Below, one piece after another: positions 1-7,401 of a DNA stretch of 20,529 nt (within the stretch, counting starts at the first letter, position 1; the number at the start of each line of letters is the position of its first letter). The stretch comes from Bacillota bacterium (GTDB taxonomy: Bacteria; Bacillota; Clostridia; DSM-8532), in contig JAEXRM010000115.1 in the NCBI GenBank assembly GCA_023440865.1, positions 1-20,529 on the forward strand, given 5' to 3'. The translations under genes and the position numbers were made by a program. The notes beneath the pieces are model-generated. The model saw only the letters and a list, made by a program, of their open reading frames with translations, was not told where the DNA came from and ran no database searches.

Positions 1-2
1 TC

Positions 3-413
3 CGCGGCATTGTGGCGTTTCTCGCGATTTTCGGTTGGACGGGCTCCGCCGTGACGGGCGCGCTGCATCCCGTTGCCGTGCTCGCGGTCGCCTCCGCGGC
101 CGGTCTGGTCGCGATGGGGTTGGTCGCCTTCGCCTTCTGGGGCATCCTGCAGCTGCAGGAAAAAGGCAATCTCGACTACCGGTACAGCATCGGCCTGCAG
201 GGAGAGGTATACCTGCCGATTCCTGCGGAACGCGCCGGTGCGGGCAAGGTCAGCATCACGCTGCAGGATCGGCTTGTCGAAGCCGATGCGATCACCGATG
301 AAAAGGAAAAGTTGCCCACCGGATCGCGCATCCGCGTGGTGGGGCTTGAAGGAAACAACGTGCTGCTCGTCAGCAAGGAATGGGAGGGACACCAACATGC
401 CGATCTCGTTTGA
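3..413 (+). CDS. NfeD-like membrane protein (5'-truncated by window edge)
   Basis: NfeD-family proteins are small membrane proteins with a C-terminal OB-fold, and they usually pair with SPFH/flotillin proteins. The visible part has a hydrophobic N-terminal stretch with at least one and probably two membrane segments (from the window edge to about the FWGIL sequence). A soluble beta-rich tail follows, with the typical ending LPTGSRIRVVGLEGNNVLLV, which is the OB-fold signature of the family. The reading frame stays open to the window edge (Arg-Gly-Ile precede the GTG at base 12), so the true start probably lies outside the window. The last 17 bases overlap the flotillin start, which is the classic translationally coupled nfeD-flotillin arrangement and supports the call. 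The family assignment is good. Its exact role in membrane microdomain organisation is inferred from the family. Confidence 0.75.
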   Translation, partial: RGIVAFLAIFGWTGSAVTGALHPVAVLAVASAAGLVAMGLVAFAFWGILQLQEKGNLDYRYSIGLQGEVYLPIPAERAGAGKVSITLQDRLVEADAITDEKEKLPTGSRIRVVGLEGNNVLLVSKEWEGHQHADLV

Positions 414-1800
414 CACCCTGATCCTCATCGTGGTCATCGCCATCCTCGTTTTCACGACCCTGGTCGCGCTCCTCACCCGGTACCGCAAATGCCCGTCCGA
501 CAAGATCATGGTCATCTACGGCAAGGTGGGCGCCGATTCGGGCGGCCAGCGCAGCTCCAAGTGCGTGCATGGCGGCGCGGCCTTCATCTGGCCCGTGTTC
601 CAGAGCTACGAGTTCCTGAGCCTGACGCCCATCTCCATCAACGTCGATCTGCGCAACGCCCTGTCGAAGCAGAACATCCGCATCGATGTGCCGTCTCGCT
701 TCACCGTCGGCATCTCCACCGAAACCGGCATCATGCAGAACGCGGCCGAGCGGCTGCTGGGCCTGAAGCAGGACGAGGTCGAGGCGTTGGCGATGGACAT
801 CATCTTCGGCCAGCTGCGTCTGGTTGTCGCGACGATGGACATCGAGGAGATCAACACCGACCGCGACAAGTTCCTCGACGCGGTGTCGCGCAACGTGGAA
901 ACCGAGCTCAAGAAGATCGGCCTGCGGCTGATCAACGTCAACGTCACCGACATCAAGGACGAGTCCGGCTACATCGAGGCACTGGGCAAGGAAGCTGCGG
1001 CCAAGGCCATCAACGACGCAAAGAAGAGCGTCGCCGAGAAGAACCGTGACGGCGCCATCGGCGAGGCGGAAGCCAAGATGGACGAACGCATCCGCGTCAA
1101 CAAGGCCAACGCCACCGCCATCGAGGGCGAGAACACCGCCAAGGTCACCGTGGCCAATTCGGATGCCGACCGCCGCGAGAAGGAGGCCGACGCCACCCGC
1201 CGTGCGACCGCCGCGGAAAAGGTGGCCGCCGCCATGGCCCTCAAGCAGGCCTACGACGCCGAGGAAGAGGCCGAAAAGGCGCGCGCAAGCCGTGAAATGG
1301 CGACCCGCGAGGCCGATGAGATCGTCAAGGCGGAAATCAACAAGCGAAAGATCGAGATCGATGCCGAGGCACAGGCCGAAATGACGCGCCGGCAGGCACG
1401 CGGCGAGGCCGACGCCATCTACGCCAGGCTCGAGGCCCAGGCCCGCGGTGTGCAGGAACTGCTCAAGAAGCAGGCCGATGGTTTCGGTGCCCTGGTGGCC
1501 GCCACCCATGGCAATCCCGATCAGGCCGTCAAGCTCATGATCGCCGACAAGCTCGAGGACATCGTCAAGGTGCAGGTCGAGGCGATCAAGAACCTGAAGA
1601 TCGACAAGGTCACCGTCTGGGATGGCATGGGACAGAATGGTTCCTCCACGGCCAATTTCGCGTCCGGGCTCATGAAGTCATTGCCGCCGCTCAACGAGCT
1701 GTTTGCCATGGCCGGCCTGGCGCTGCCCGAGGTGCTCGGGAAACCCCTGCCGGAGCAGGTGAAGACCGTGGAGGTCTCCGCCGCAGCCGAAACGAAGTGA
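397..1800 (+). CDS. Flotillin-family SPFH/Band-7 membrane scaffold protein (467 aa)
   Basis: Flotillins oligomerise at the inner face of the membrane and organise functional membrane microdomains. Residues about 6-26 form one hydrophobic anchor (ISFDTLILIVVIAILVF), followed by a KYR-like YRKCPSDKIMVIYG segment that opens the SPFH domain (about 30-200). The domain includes GGAAFIWPVFQ, ERLLGL and MDIEEINTDRDKF, as in Bacillus FloT/YqiK-type proteins. Residues about 200-370 are a long Ala/Glu/Lys-rich coiled coil with the repeated EAEA-type pattern of flotillins. The C-terminus carries the DKVTVWDGMG...FASGLMKSLPPL segment found in the flotillin C-terminal domain. I chose the ATG at 397 because it follows GGGAGGGAC and gives a normal length (FloT is about 510 aa). 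The longer frame starting upstream merely runs antiphase through the nfeD gene. It overlaps the NfeD-like gene, so the two are probably one operon. Confidence 0.88.
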   Translation: MPISFDTLILIVVIAILVFTTLVALLTRYRKCPSDKIMVIYGKVGADSGGQRSSKCVHGGAAFIWPVFQSYEFLSLTPISINVDLRNALSKQNIRIDVPSRFTVGISTETGIMQNAAERLLGLKQDEVEALAMDIIFGQLRLVVATMDIEEINTDRDKFLDAVSRNVETELKKIGLRLINVNVTDIKDESGYIEALGKEAAAKAINDAKKSVAEKNRDGAIGEAEAKMDERIRVNKANATAIEGENTAKVTVANSDADRREKEADATRRATAAEKVAAAMALKQAYDAEEEAEKARASREMATREADEIVKAEINKRKIEIDAEAQAEMTRRQARGEADAIYARLEAQARGVQELLKKQADGFGALVAATHGNPDQAVKLMIADKLEDIVKVQVEAIKNLKIDKVTVWDGMGQNGSSTANFASGLMKSLPPLNELFAMAGLALPEVLGKPLPEQVKTVEVSAAAETK

Positions 1801-1833
1801 CCCACCACGGTCAGTTGAAGGAAAGGTACAAGG

Positions 1834-1866
1834 GGAGATGGTGTCAAACGGCACCATCTCCTTTTT
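1834..1866 (+). terminator. Intrinsic terminator after flotillin operon
   Basis: A perfect 10-bp stem GGAGATGGTG/CACCATCTCC with an 8-nt loop is followed directly by five T residues. It sits 33 bp after the flotillin stop codon, so it ends the nfeD-flotillin transcript and isolates it from the next unit. Confidence 0.9.
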
Positions 1867-1918
1867 CCAGCCACCACCGACGAGGAGGAGCGCTCACGAC
1901 CGGAGCCGCTGTGCCGGC

Positions 1919-1948
1919 TTGCCAATGACATGCCGCCACTGTTATACT
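1919..1948 (+). promoter_or_regulatory. Sigma-A-like promoter of the aldolase leader
   Basis: TTGCCA and TATACT are separated by 18 bp. This is the only good hexamer pair between the flotillin terminator and the aldolase gene. An imperfect dyad, ATACT-N8-AGTAT (1944-1961), overlaps the -10 box and the presumed start point, and could be an operator. Confidence 0.55.
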
Positions 1949-1954
1949 GGGGAC

Positions 1955-2098
1955 GTAGTATGGCAGTACGGCGGTGTTCCGTCCGGTTTCGCACACCCGC
2001 GCGGCGGGTACGAAACGGGTGATGGCGCGCACGGACAAGACGGGGAGGCGGTTGCGGATGCATCCGTCAGGAAACCGGCCACGGCCGGCTTTTTTTGT
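1955..2098 (+). promoter_or_regulatory. Structured 5' leader with terminator-like hairpin, class unassigned
   Basis: The region between the promoter and the aldolase gene is GC-rich and highly foldable. It holds ACCCGC-GCG-GCGGGT flanked by GTTTCG...CGAAAC, which form one long irregular helix (about 1988-2023). It ends in CCGGC-CACG-GCCGG plus C and seven T residues (2077-2098), a good intrinsic terminator or attenuator about 67 nt before the gene. A terminator placed ahead of the coding region suggests premature-termination control by a riboswitch or leader mechanism, or a short independent transcript. I could not match it to a known riboswitch consensus by eye. Confidence 0.45.
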
Positions 2099-2164
2099 TC
2101 CCGGGCTTTCCGCACATCCGTATGCAGCATGGAATCAACAGAAGCAGAAAGGCAGGATGGAAAC

Positions 2165-3181
2165 ATGTCCAGTGAGCACCTCGTATCCCTTGAACACAAG
2201 CCCGAAATCATCGAGAAGGTCGGCACGCCGCTGACCTTCCGCCCCGATGTGCGCGTGCTCGATTGCACGATGCGCGACGGCGGTCTGGTCACGAACTTCC
2301 ATTTCGACGACAACATGGTTCGCGCGCTGTACCTCGCGCTGGCCGATTCTGGCGTCGACTATATGGAGGTCGGCTACAAGGCCTCGAAGAAGATCTTTTC
2401 TCCGGACAAGTACGGCAAGTGGAAGTTCAGCACGGAGGAGGACATCCGCCGTGTGGTCGGCGATCTGCCCGAGGGTCCGAGGATCACGGTCATGGCCGAT
2501 GCCGAGCGTACCGACTATCATACCGACATCCTCCCGAAGTCCGAAAGCGTCATCGACCTGGTCCGCGTGGCCACCTACGTCCACCAGCTGCCGACGGCGC
2601 TGGACATGGTCAAGGATGCCAAGGACAAGGGGTATGAAACGGCCATCAACCTCATGGCGGTCTCCACCGTCGGCGAACAGGAACTCGAGGAGGCGATCGC
2701 CATCCTCGCCGCTTCCGATGCGGACATCGTCTACCTGGTTGACAGCTTCGGCAGCTTCTACAGCGAAATCACCCGCAGCTACGTGAACCGGTACATGTCC
2801 CATGTCCGGCCGTCCGGCAAGAAGCTCGGCATCCATGCGCACAACAACCAGCAGCTCGCCTTTGCCAACACCATCGAGGCGCTCATCATGGGCACCAGCT
2901 TTCTGGACACCACGGTCTTCGGACTGGGCCGCGGTGCGGGCAACTGCCATACCGAGCTGATGCTGGGCTTCCTGAAGAATCCGAAGTACCATGTGCGCCC
3001 TCTGCTCAAGGTCATCGACGAACACATCGCTCCCTTGAAAAAGTCGGAACGCTGGGGCTTCGACATTCCGTACATGCTGACCGGCCAGTTCAACGTGCAT
3101 CCGCAGCCGGCCATCAAGTACGTCAACAAGCCCGAGGGGAGCTACACCGATTTCTATGACGGGTTGCTCGACGAAGACTGA
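2165..3181 (+). CDS. DRE-TIM metallolyase family aldolase (HMGL-like), 338 aa
   Basis: This protein belongs to the HMG-CoA lyase / 4-hydroxy-2-oxovalerate aldolase / isopropylmalate synthase superfamily, whose TIM-barrel enzymes use a divalent metal for C-C bond making or breaking. Visible hallmarks are LDCTMRDGG near residue 33 (catalytic Arg and metal-binding Asp), YMEVGYK, the metal-binding HAHNN motif within GIHAHNNQQLAF, and the glycine-rich GLGRGAGNC motif. The closest general match I recognise is the stand-alone 'aldolase catalytic domain-containing protein' of anaerobic Firmicutes. The DmpG-type C-terminal communication domain is not obvious, so it probably does not work with an acylating aldehyde dehydrogenase. 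The ATG at 2165 follows AGGCAGGATGG at good distance. Upstream in-frame ATGs (for example 2129) lack a ribosome binding site. The substrate cannot be assigned. A structured leader with a terminator hairpin precedes it. Confidence 0.8.
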   Translation: MSSEHLVSLEHKPEIIEKVGTPLTFRPDVRVLDCTMRDGGLVTNFHFDDNMVRALYLALADSGVDYMEVGYKASKKIFSPDKYGKWKFSTEEDIRRVVGDLPEGPRITVMADAERTDYHTDILPKSESVIDLVRVATYVHQLPTALDMVKDAKDKGYETAINLMAVSTVGEQELEEAIAILAASDADIVYLVDSFGSFYSEITRSYVNRYMSHVRPSGKKLGIHAHNNQQLAFANTIEALIMGTSFLDTTVFGLGRGAGNCHTELMLGFLKNPKYHVRPLLKVIDEHIAPLKKSERWGFDIPYMLTGQFNVHPQPAIKYVNKPEGSYTDFYDGLLDED

Positions 3182-3224
3182 GCCGGATGCCACAGGTGTG
3201 AGGATGCCCTGTGTATGCGATTTC

Positions 3225-3270
3225 GGGAGGCCGATGGATGCGAGGACGTTCATCGGCCTCCCTGTCTGTT
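3225..3270 (+). terminator. Probable terminator after aldolase gene
   Basis: A perfect 12-bp stem GGGAGGCCGATG/CATCGGCCTCCC with a 14-nt loop lies 44 bp after the aldolase stop codon. The following tract TGTCTGTTG is only moderately T-rich, so termination may be incomplete. Confidence 0.65.
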
Positions 3271-3561
3271 GCGGCGGTCATGTCATGCAACCGCCAATCC
3301 ATGCGGCTGTATGCCTTGCGGCGGTTCACCAGGCCCGAGCTGTGCCGCGGGGAGGGGCATCGAAGAGGCATGGACCACAAGCGCGTATCCATGCTATCAT
3401 GAAGTTGAACCATACCATTCCTGTCTATTCGCTAGGGAATGAAGCGTATCGCCTTGTGACAGCCTGTCGTGACCGGTCTTCGGCCGGTTGGCGCCACCTC
3501 GCTCCGCATGATGGCGAGGCGCGGTCACATAACGATTCGGTCATGAAAGGGATCCATACAC
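3271..3561 (+). promoter_or_regulatory. Non-coding leader of tcdA with nested palindromes
   Basis: No convincing gene lies here; the short open frames lack ribosome binding sites and coding character. A weak -10-like TATCAT at 3392-3397 has only a poor -35 partner. Bases 3469-3528 hold a nested structure: GTGACCG (3469-3475) pairs with CGGTCAC (3522-3528). The interval contains a second dyad, CCTCGC (3497-3502) with GCGAGG (3514-3519), and a short ACCGG/CCGGT hairpin. It could form a branched RNA in the tcdA leader. A sequence-only view cannot tell whether it is functional. Confidence 0.3.
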
Positions 3562-4335
3562 ATGCTGCACGCTTTTTCCAGGACCGAGCTCCTGATCGGC
3601 AAGGAAGGTCTTGCCAGGCTCCAGAACGCGAAGGTGGCCGTCTTCGGCATCGGCGGCGTCGGCTCCTTCACGGTGGAAGGTCTTGTCAGGGCCGGTGTCG
3701 GCCGATTTGTCCTTGTGGACGACGACTGCGTCTGCCTGACCAACCTCAACCGCCAGCTGCACGCCACCCGCGCCACCATCGGCAAGCCCAAGGTCGAGGT
3801 GATGCGCGACCGCATCCTGCAGATCAATCCGCAGGCGGATGTGGAAATCATGCAGCGCTTCTACATGCCCGATTGCGCCGCGGAGATGATCCGTCCGGAC
3901 TATGATTACATCGTGGATGCCATCGATACGGTCACGGCGAAGATCGATCTGATCGTGCGCGCAAAGGAAATGGGCATCCCCGTCATCAGCTGCATGGGCG
4001 CCGGCAACAAGCTCGATCCGACCCGGTTCGAGGTGGCGGACCTGTCAAGGACCTCCGTGTGCCCGCTGGCGCGCGTGATGCGCCGGGAGCTCAAGCTGCG
4101 CGGCATCACGCACCTGAAGGTGGTGTACTCGAAGGAGGAGACCGTCACGCCCGTCGAGAGCGAGGACAACAGCTGCGCCACCGGATGCGTCTGCCCCAAG
4201 GGAGCGACGCGCCATTGCACGGTGCGCCGGCAGATCCCGGGCAGCATCTCGTTCGTGCCATCGGTCGCGGGACTCATCCTGGCGGCGGAGGTCGTGAAGG
4301 ATTTGATCGCGGGCGGTGCCGGCAAGCAGGTATAG
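3562..4335 (+). CDS. tcdA: tRNA threonylcarbamoyladenosine (t6A) dehydratase, E1-like ThiF/TcdA family (257 aa)
   Basis: TcdA (CsdL/YgdL) uses ATP to dehydrate t6A37 in ANN-decoding tRNAs to the cyclic form ct6A. The sequence shows the N-terminal RTELLIGKEGL segment and the nucleotide-binding GIGGVGS loop at residues 29-35. It also has the E1-family NLNRQ segment (61-65), VDAIDTVTAK (118-126, with the conserved Asp and Lys), and the TcdA signature SCMGAGNKLDPTRFEVADLS. The C-terminal half carries a Cys-rich insert (Cys205, 209, 211 and 219) before RRQIPGSISFVPSVAGLILA. I recall such inserts from clostridial TcdA proteins; a structural metal or Fe-S site is possible but unproven. The ATG at 3562 follows GAAAGGGAT. 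It appears monocistronic and converges on the nitrogenase-like operon. Confidence 0.88.
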   Translation: MLHAFSRTELLIGKEGLARLQNAKVAVFGIGGVGSFTVEGLVRAGVGRFVLVDDDCVCLTNLNRQLHATRATIGKPKVEVMRDRILQINPQADVEIMQRFYMPDCAAEMIRPDYDYIVDAIDTVTAKIDLIVRAKEMGIPVISCMGAGNKLDPTRFEVADLSRTSVCPLARVMRRELKLRGITHLKVVYSKEETVTPVESEDNSCATGCVCPKGATRHCTVRRQIPGSISFVPSVAGLILAAEVVKDLIAGGAGKQV

Positions 4336-4340
4336 GCATG

Positions 4341-4376
4341 AAAGACCGCGGCAGCGGATGGTGCCGCGGTCTTTCC
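4341..4376. terminator. Bidirectional terminator between tcdA and the nitrogenase-like operon
   Basis: A perfect 13-bp stem AAAGACCGCGGCA/TGCCGCGGTCTTT with an 8-nt loop lies between convergent genes, 5 bp after the tcdA stop codon and about 56 bp from the stop codon of the opposing gene. A and T runs at the two ends let it act in both directions. Confidence 0.82.
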
Positions 4377-4432
4377 CTCTCCGCGCATGCGCACAATGGT
4401 GGGGGCGCGCGGAGAAACGGAGTCCGTCCGCA

Positions 4433-5959
4433 TCATTCGGCGGTGCCTGTTGTGATGTACCGGAACGCGTCCTGAGCGTACCATTGTTCCCGGTACGGCA
4501 GCGGCACGTGTCGCCGCAGATTGCGGTTGAAGGCCCCGTTCCGCAGGATGCGCGACAGGCGCTTCGCCAGCTCGTGGACGCCGGAGTAGCCCATGTAGTT
4601 CATGGAGATCATGAAGACGGGGAAGACGGGAATCCCCTGCCGGCCGGCCCATCCATTGAGCCCCACATGCCCGATGTACAGATCGGGCTTTTCCTTTTCC
4701 AGCAGGTTTGCCTGTTCGAATGGCTGGCCGGTGGAGGCACTGAAGCCGGTATCGCGTTCGCCGTCGAAATCCTTGAGCAGCTCCTCGGCGAACGGGTCCA
4801 GGTGGTATCCCTTCAGACCGGCGATGTCCATGCCGAAGTCGTCCCGCAACAGACGCGCCGTGGCCAGCACGCGGATTTCTCCACCGGCGACGTACACCCG
4901 TTTTCCTGCGAATTCTCTCCGGTAGGGTGCCAGTGCCTCCGCCAGCAGGCGTTCCTCGTGCTGGAGGATGCGTTCGGCCAGTTCTGTCAGATCGAAGAAT
5001 GACGCGATGTCCAGAATCCATTTGCGGGTGTTGGCCGTACCGATCGGGATGGTGCGAAGCAGGTACGGCGTGCCGTGGATTTTCTCCAGATGGCCTGAAA
5101 AGTAGTCGTCATGCGTGGCGCAGACACTCACGTTGAGCGCCGCCTCCTCGATGGTGGAAAAACTGTCGGGCTTCGCGTAGCAGGGAAAGAAGCGAACCTG
5201 AAGGCCGATGGCCGTCAGCAGGCGCTCCAGCTCCACCTCGTCCAGCCGGCTCATGGAAGAGACGTTGAACACATTGACGGTGCGGCTGATGGCAAGTTTT
5301 CGCCGGAACTCCACCACCTCGTCCACAAGGACCGCCTCGCGTTCCGGTGGATACCGCTTCTCCAGCAAGTGCTTGAGAATGCCGTGATAAACCGAGTCAT
5401 AGGCGGTTGCCATGATCTTGGAGCGAAATCCCTCGCAGTGCATGGGTACGACCTTGGCGTACAGTTCCTCTCCAAGCAGCTCCGAGAGCCGATCGACATC
5501 GTCGCCGATGATGGCCGGCACACAGGTGTTCACCACCAGAATCGCCTGGGGATGAAACTGTTCCTCCGCGTAGCGGATGGCTTCCGCCAGCTTTCGCTCG
5601 CCACCCGAGATGACATCCGCATCATCGAGGTTCGTGCTGATCCACACCAGACCATCCGCCGACGGGTCGCGCAGGCGCTGGACGACGCGTGTGGGGCCCG
5701 CACTGGCCATGTTGGCGCTGCCGCAGCCGACGGGGCCATGCACGACGATGACGGTGCGGATCAGCGTGTTGATGATCGAGGACGCCAGGTACAACTGGCA
5801 CCCCTGCGTCTGGGAAAAGCTCCGGTCTGCATTCTTCAGGCACCCGCATCCCTTGCGCCCGGCATCTGAACAACGGCCTCCGTAGGCGTTGCAGGCGCCC
5901 AGTCGGTCCTCCCGCTTCGGCGCCTCACTGGCGCCAAGGTGATCATATTCCTGTATCAT
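4433..5959 (-). CDS. Nitrogenase-like oxidoreductase, NifD-type (component 1 alpha) subunit, 508 aa
   Basis: This is a catalytic-type subunit of the nitrogenase superfamily (NifD/NifE/BchN/CfbD/MarD relatives). The three cysteines that hold the P-cluster-type Fe-S site sit in recognisable contexts: QGCQLYLA (Cys54), HGPVGCGS (Cys79) and NTCVPAIIGDD (Cys146). The NifD-like MHCEGFRS (Cys175), an ISGGERKL segment, and LNVSVC...HLEKIHGTPYL follow. By hand alignment, Cys280 lies where NifD has its cofactor ligand Cys275, but the His442 position appears to be Met456 (NYMGYSG), and the NifD Gln191 and His195 positions are Met and Tyr. An unusual N-terminal extension has four cysteines (23, 30, 38, 40). 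I chose the ATG at 5959 because AAGGAGG stands 7 nt upstream; the frame extends 20 codons further but without a ribosome binding site. It is the second gene of the operon, 101 bp after the NifK-like gene. It is not a canonical N2-fixing NifD. Its substrate is unknown. Confidence 0.85.
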   Translation of the reverse strand: MIQEYDHLGASEAPKREDRLGACNAYGGRCSDAGRKGCGCLKNADRSFSQTQGCQLYLASSIINTLIRTVIVVHGPVGCGSANMASAGPTRVVQRLRDPSADGLVWISTNLDDADVISGGERKLAEAIRYAEEQFHPQAILVVNTCVPAIIGDDVDRLSELLGEELYAKVVPMHCEGFRSKIMATAYDSVYHGILKHLLEKRYPPEREAVLVDEVVEFRRKLAISRTVNVFNVSSMSRLDEVELERLLTAIGLQVRFFPCYAKPDSFSTIEEAALNVSVCATHDDYFSGHLEKIHGTPYLLRTIPIGTANTRKWILDIASFFDLTELAERILQHEERLLAEALAPYRREFAGKRVYVAGGEIRVLATARLLRDDFGMDIAGLKGYHLDPFAEELLKDFDGERDTGFSASTGQPFEQANLLEKEKPDLYIGHVGLNGWAGRQGIPVFPVFMISMNYMGYSGVHELAKRLSRILRNGAFNRNLRRHVPLPYREQWYAQDAFRYITTGTAE

Positions 5960-6060
5960 GTGGTTCCTCCTTGTGTGACCCGGCGATTGTTCCTGTTGCG
6001 GCAAAACGGCTTCCTGCACGGGAATCGGTGATGCGTGCGGAAGGAAGGAAGGGAGGTGGG

Positions 6061-7401
6061 TCAGCGGGCGGAAACCAGCAGGCTGAACAGATCCTCGGCC
6101 AGGTTCAGACCACCCTCATACCCTGCATACCCCCGGTTGAGCACGACACGGCTCGTGATCGGATAGGAAACGCACAAGGCCGGTGTCTTGAGGTCCTGCG
6201 CCAGGTCGAGTTCGAAGGAGCTGCCCAGCAACACCGCGGAGCCGTAGAGGTCCTGGTACCGTTGGCCCCGATCCGCCGGCCACTGGCGTCGGATGATGGT
6301 CGGGAGCGCTGCCGCATTCGGCTCGAAAACCACATTCGGGCGCAGGGTCGGATTCAGCGCGTTGAACCGTTTCAGGATCCGGACCTGCTCGTCGTCCTGC
6401 AAGGGGTGCGTCACAACCGCCACACGGGGGATCCAGCCGATGTCCTCGGCCAGGAAGCGTGCCAGTGCGGGCGCATAGTTCGCGTCCGTCGCGATGACGG
6501 CATACCGTTGCAGGTCGTAGTCGTTGCAGACATCCGACAGACGGGCCAGATACCCGAAATAGCGGGTGTTTTCCGCTTCGATCAACACCTCCGTGTCCGC
6601 GGCGGGACGGCCGAGTGCACGGGTCACGTCCCGAAGGAAGGTCTCCGTCGCGGCCGCTCCGATGGGAAATGCGGTCGACAGGAACGGCGTGCCGTGCACC
6701 TGTTCAAAAACGCGGGCGGCTTCGAGACCGAACGTGTCGGAAACGAGGATGTTGCAGGCAGCCTGCCCACAGTGCCGGATGCTGTCCACCGTTTCTCCTT
6801 CGCCGAAGAAGGTGTTCACTGTCAGGCCGAGTTTGCCGAGCAATGCGCGCAGATACGTCAGATTGCCCTTCCAGAAGACGTCGTGCGCGGGGACGATGCC
6901 CCACAGGTTGACCACATCGGGTGATTTTTCCGGCACCGGTTCCACAAGCTCCCGAAACAACGTCTCGAGGACGATTTCATATCCTCGATAGGCATTGCCA
7001 TGAAATCCGCCGGTATCAGCCGCGAGCACGCGCGTCTCCCGGGAATCGAATCCGCGGGCGATACCGCGGACATCGTCTCCGATCATCTCCACCATGCACG
7101 CGGACAACACAAAATAGAGGTCGCCGTCTACCAATTCGATGGTTTTTTCGATCTGTTCGGCCAACCGTTCCTCGCCGCCGAACACGATTTCCTTTTCACA
7201 GACGTTCGAGCTTGGGAGGGCGGTGCCGCCGACATACCCGGAGCCGCCGTACCCGGAGCCTCCATTGAGCGCGAAGGAGAGGTTCAACCCGCAGCCAGGC
7301 GCGGCGTGCAGGATGGGGACGGCGCGGTGGATGGCATTGAGCGTCGCGATCGCACCGCCGAGCGCACAGGAGAACTTGGGACGATCGATGGCCTTCGACA
7401 A
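6061..7401 (-). CDS. Nitrogenase-like oxidoreductase, NifK-type (component 1 beta) subunit, 446 aa
   Basis: This is the partner subunit of the nitrogenase-like enzyme. From the proposed start, three cysteines match the beta-subunit P-cluster positions: FSCALGGA (Cys12), AAPGCGLN (Cys37) and LSACMVEMIGDD (Cys102). The nitrogenase-typical VFGGEERLAEQI segment lies between the second and third. The remaining sequence has the three-Rossmann-domain look of the superfamily (for example DTGGFHGNAYRGYE, GTPFLSTAFPIG). At about 446 aa it is shorter than NifK (about 520) and closer to nitrogenase-like beta subunits. Start choice: a GTG at 7410 opens the frame, but it lies inside AAAGAGGTGATT, a near-perfect Shine-Dalgarno sequence. 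A TTG three codons later (7401) is correctly spaced, so TTG is preferred. It is first in the operon. No NifH-, NifB- or NifEN-like gene lies in the window, so a reductase partner must be encoded elsewhere. Confidence 0.85.
   Translation of the reverse strand: MSKAIDRPKFSCALGGAIATLNAIHRAVPILHAAPGCGLNLSFALNGGSGYGGSGYVGGTALPSSNVCEKEIVFGGEERLAEQIEKTIELVDGDLYFVLSACMVEMIGDDVRGIARGFDSRETRVLAADTGGFHGNAYRGYEIVLETLFRELVEPVPEKSPDVVNLWGIVPAHDVFWKGNLTYLRALLGKLGLTVNTFFGEGETVDSIRHCGQAACNILVSDTFGLEAARVFEQVHGTPFLSTAFPIGAAATETFLRDVTRALGRPAADTEVLIEAENTRYFGYLARLSDVCNDYDLQRYAVIATDANYAPALARFLAEDIGWIPRVAVVTHPLQDDEQVRILKRFNALNPTLRPNVVFEPNAAALPTIIRRQWPADRGQRYQDLYGSAVLLGSSFELDLAQDLKTPALCVSYPITSRVVLNRGYAGYEGGLNLAEDLFSLLVSAR

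Noticed and set aside
370..1509. A 379-codon minus-strand frame opposite the flotillin gene, and a similar 372-codon frame at 2135-3253 opposite the aldolase gene
   Set aside because: Both mirror the codon pattern of well-supported genes, have no ribosome binding site, and show repetitive Gly/Val/Asp/Leu composition.
1878..1920. Possible SAH-riboswitch-like start (GAGGAGGAGCGCT...CGACC)
   Set aside because: Only the first part resembles the consensus. The matching downstream strand is missing, and the segment lies upstream of the only good promoter.
1931..2082. Cobalamin-riboswitch-like words (CGCCACTGT near 1933 and GTCAGGAAACCGGCC near 2068)
   Set aside because: They resemble two conserved blocks of the B12 riboswitch. 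However, the required GGTG...CC block does not precede the first word, the first word lies within the promoter (overlapping its spacer), and the downstream gene is not a typical B12-regulated gene.
5982..6060. CCTT repeat tract on the minus strand between the two nitrogenase-like genes as a phase-variable repeat
   Set aside because: There are only about three imperfect tetranucleotide units, located outside both coding sequences and away from any promoter.
4433..7401. Calling the pair nifD/nifK of a true N2-fixing nitrogenase
   Set aside because: Key NifD cofactor-pocket positions (His442, Gln191, His195) are not conserved by hand alignment, and no nifH, nifE, nifN or nifB gene is present nearby.
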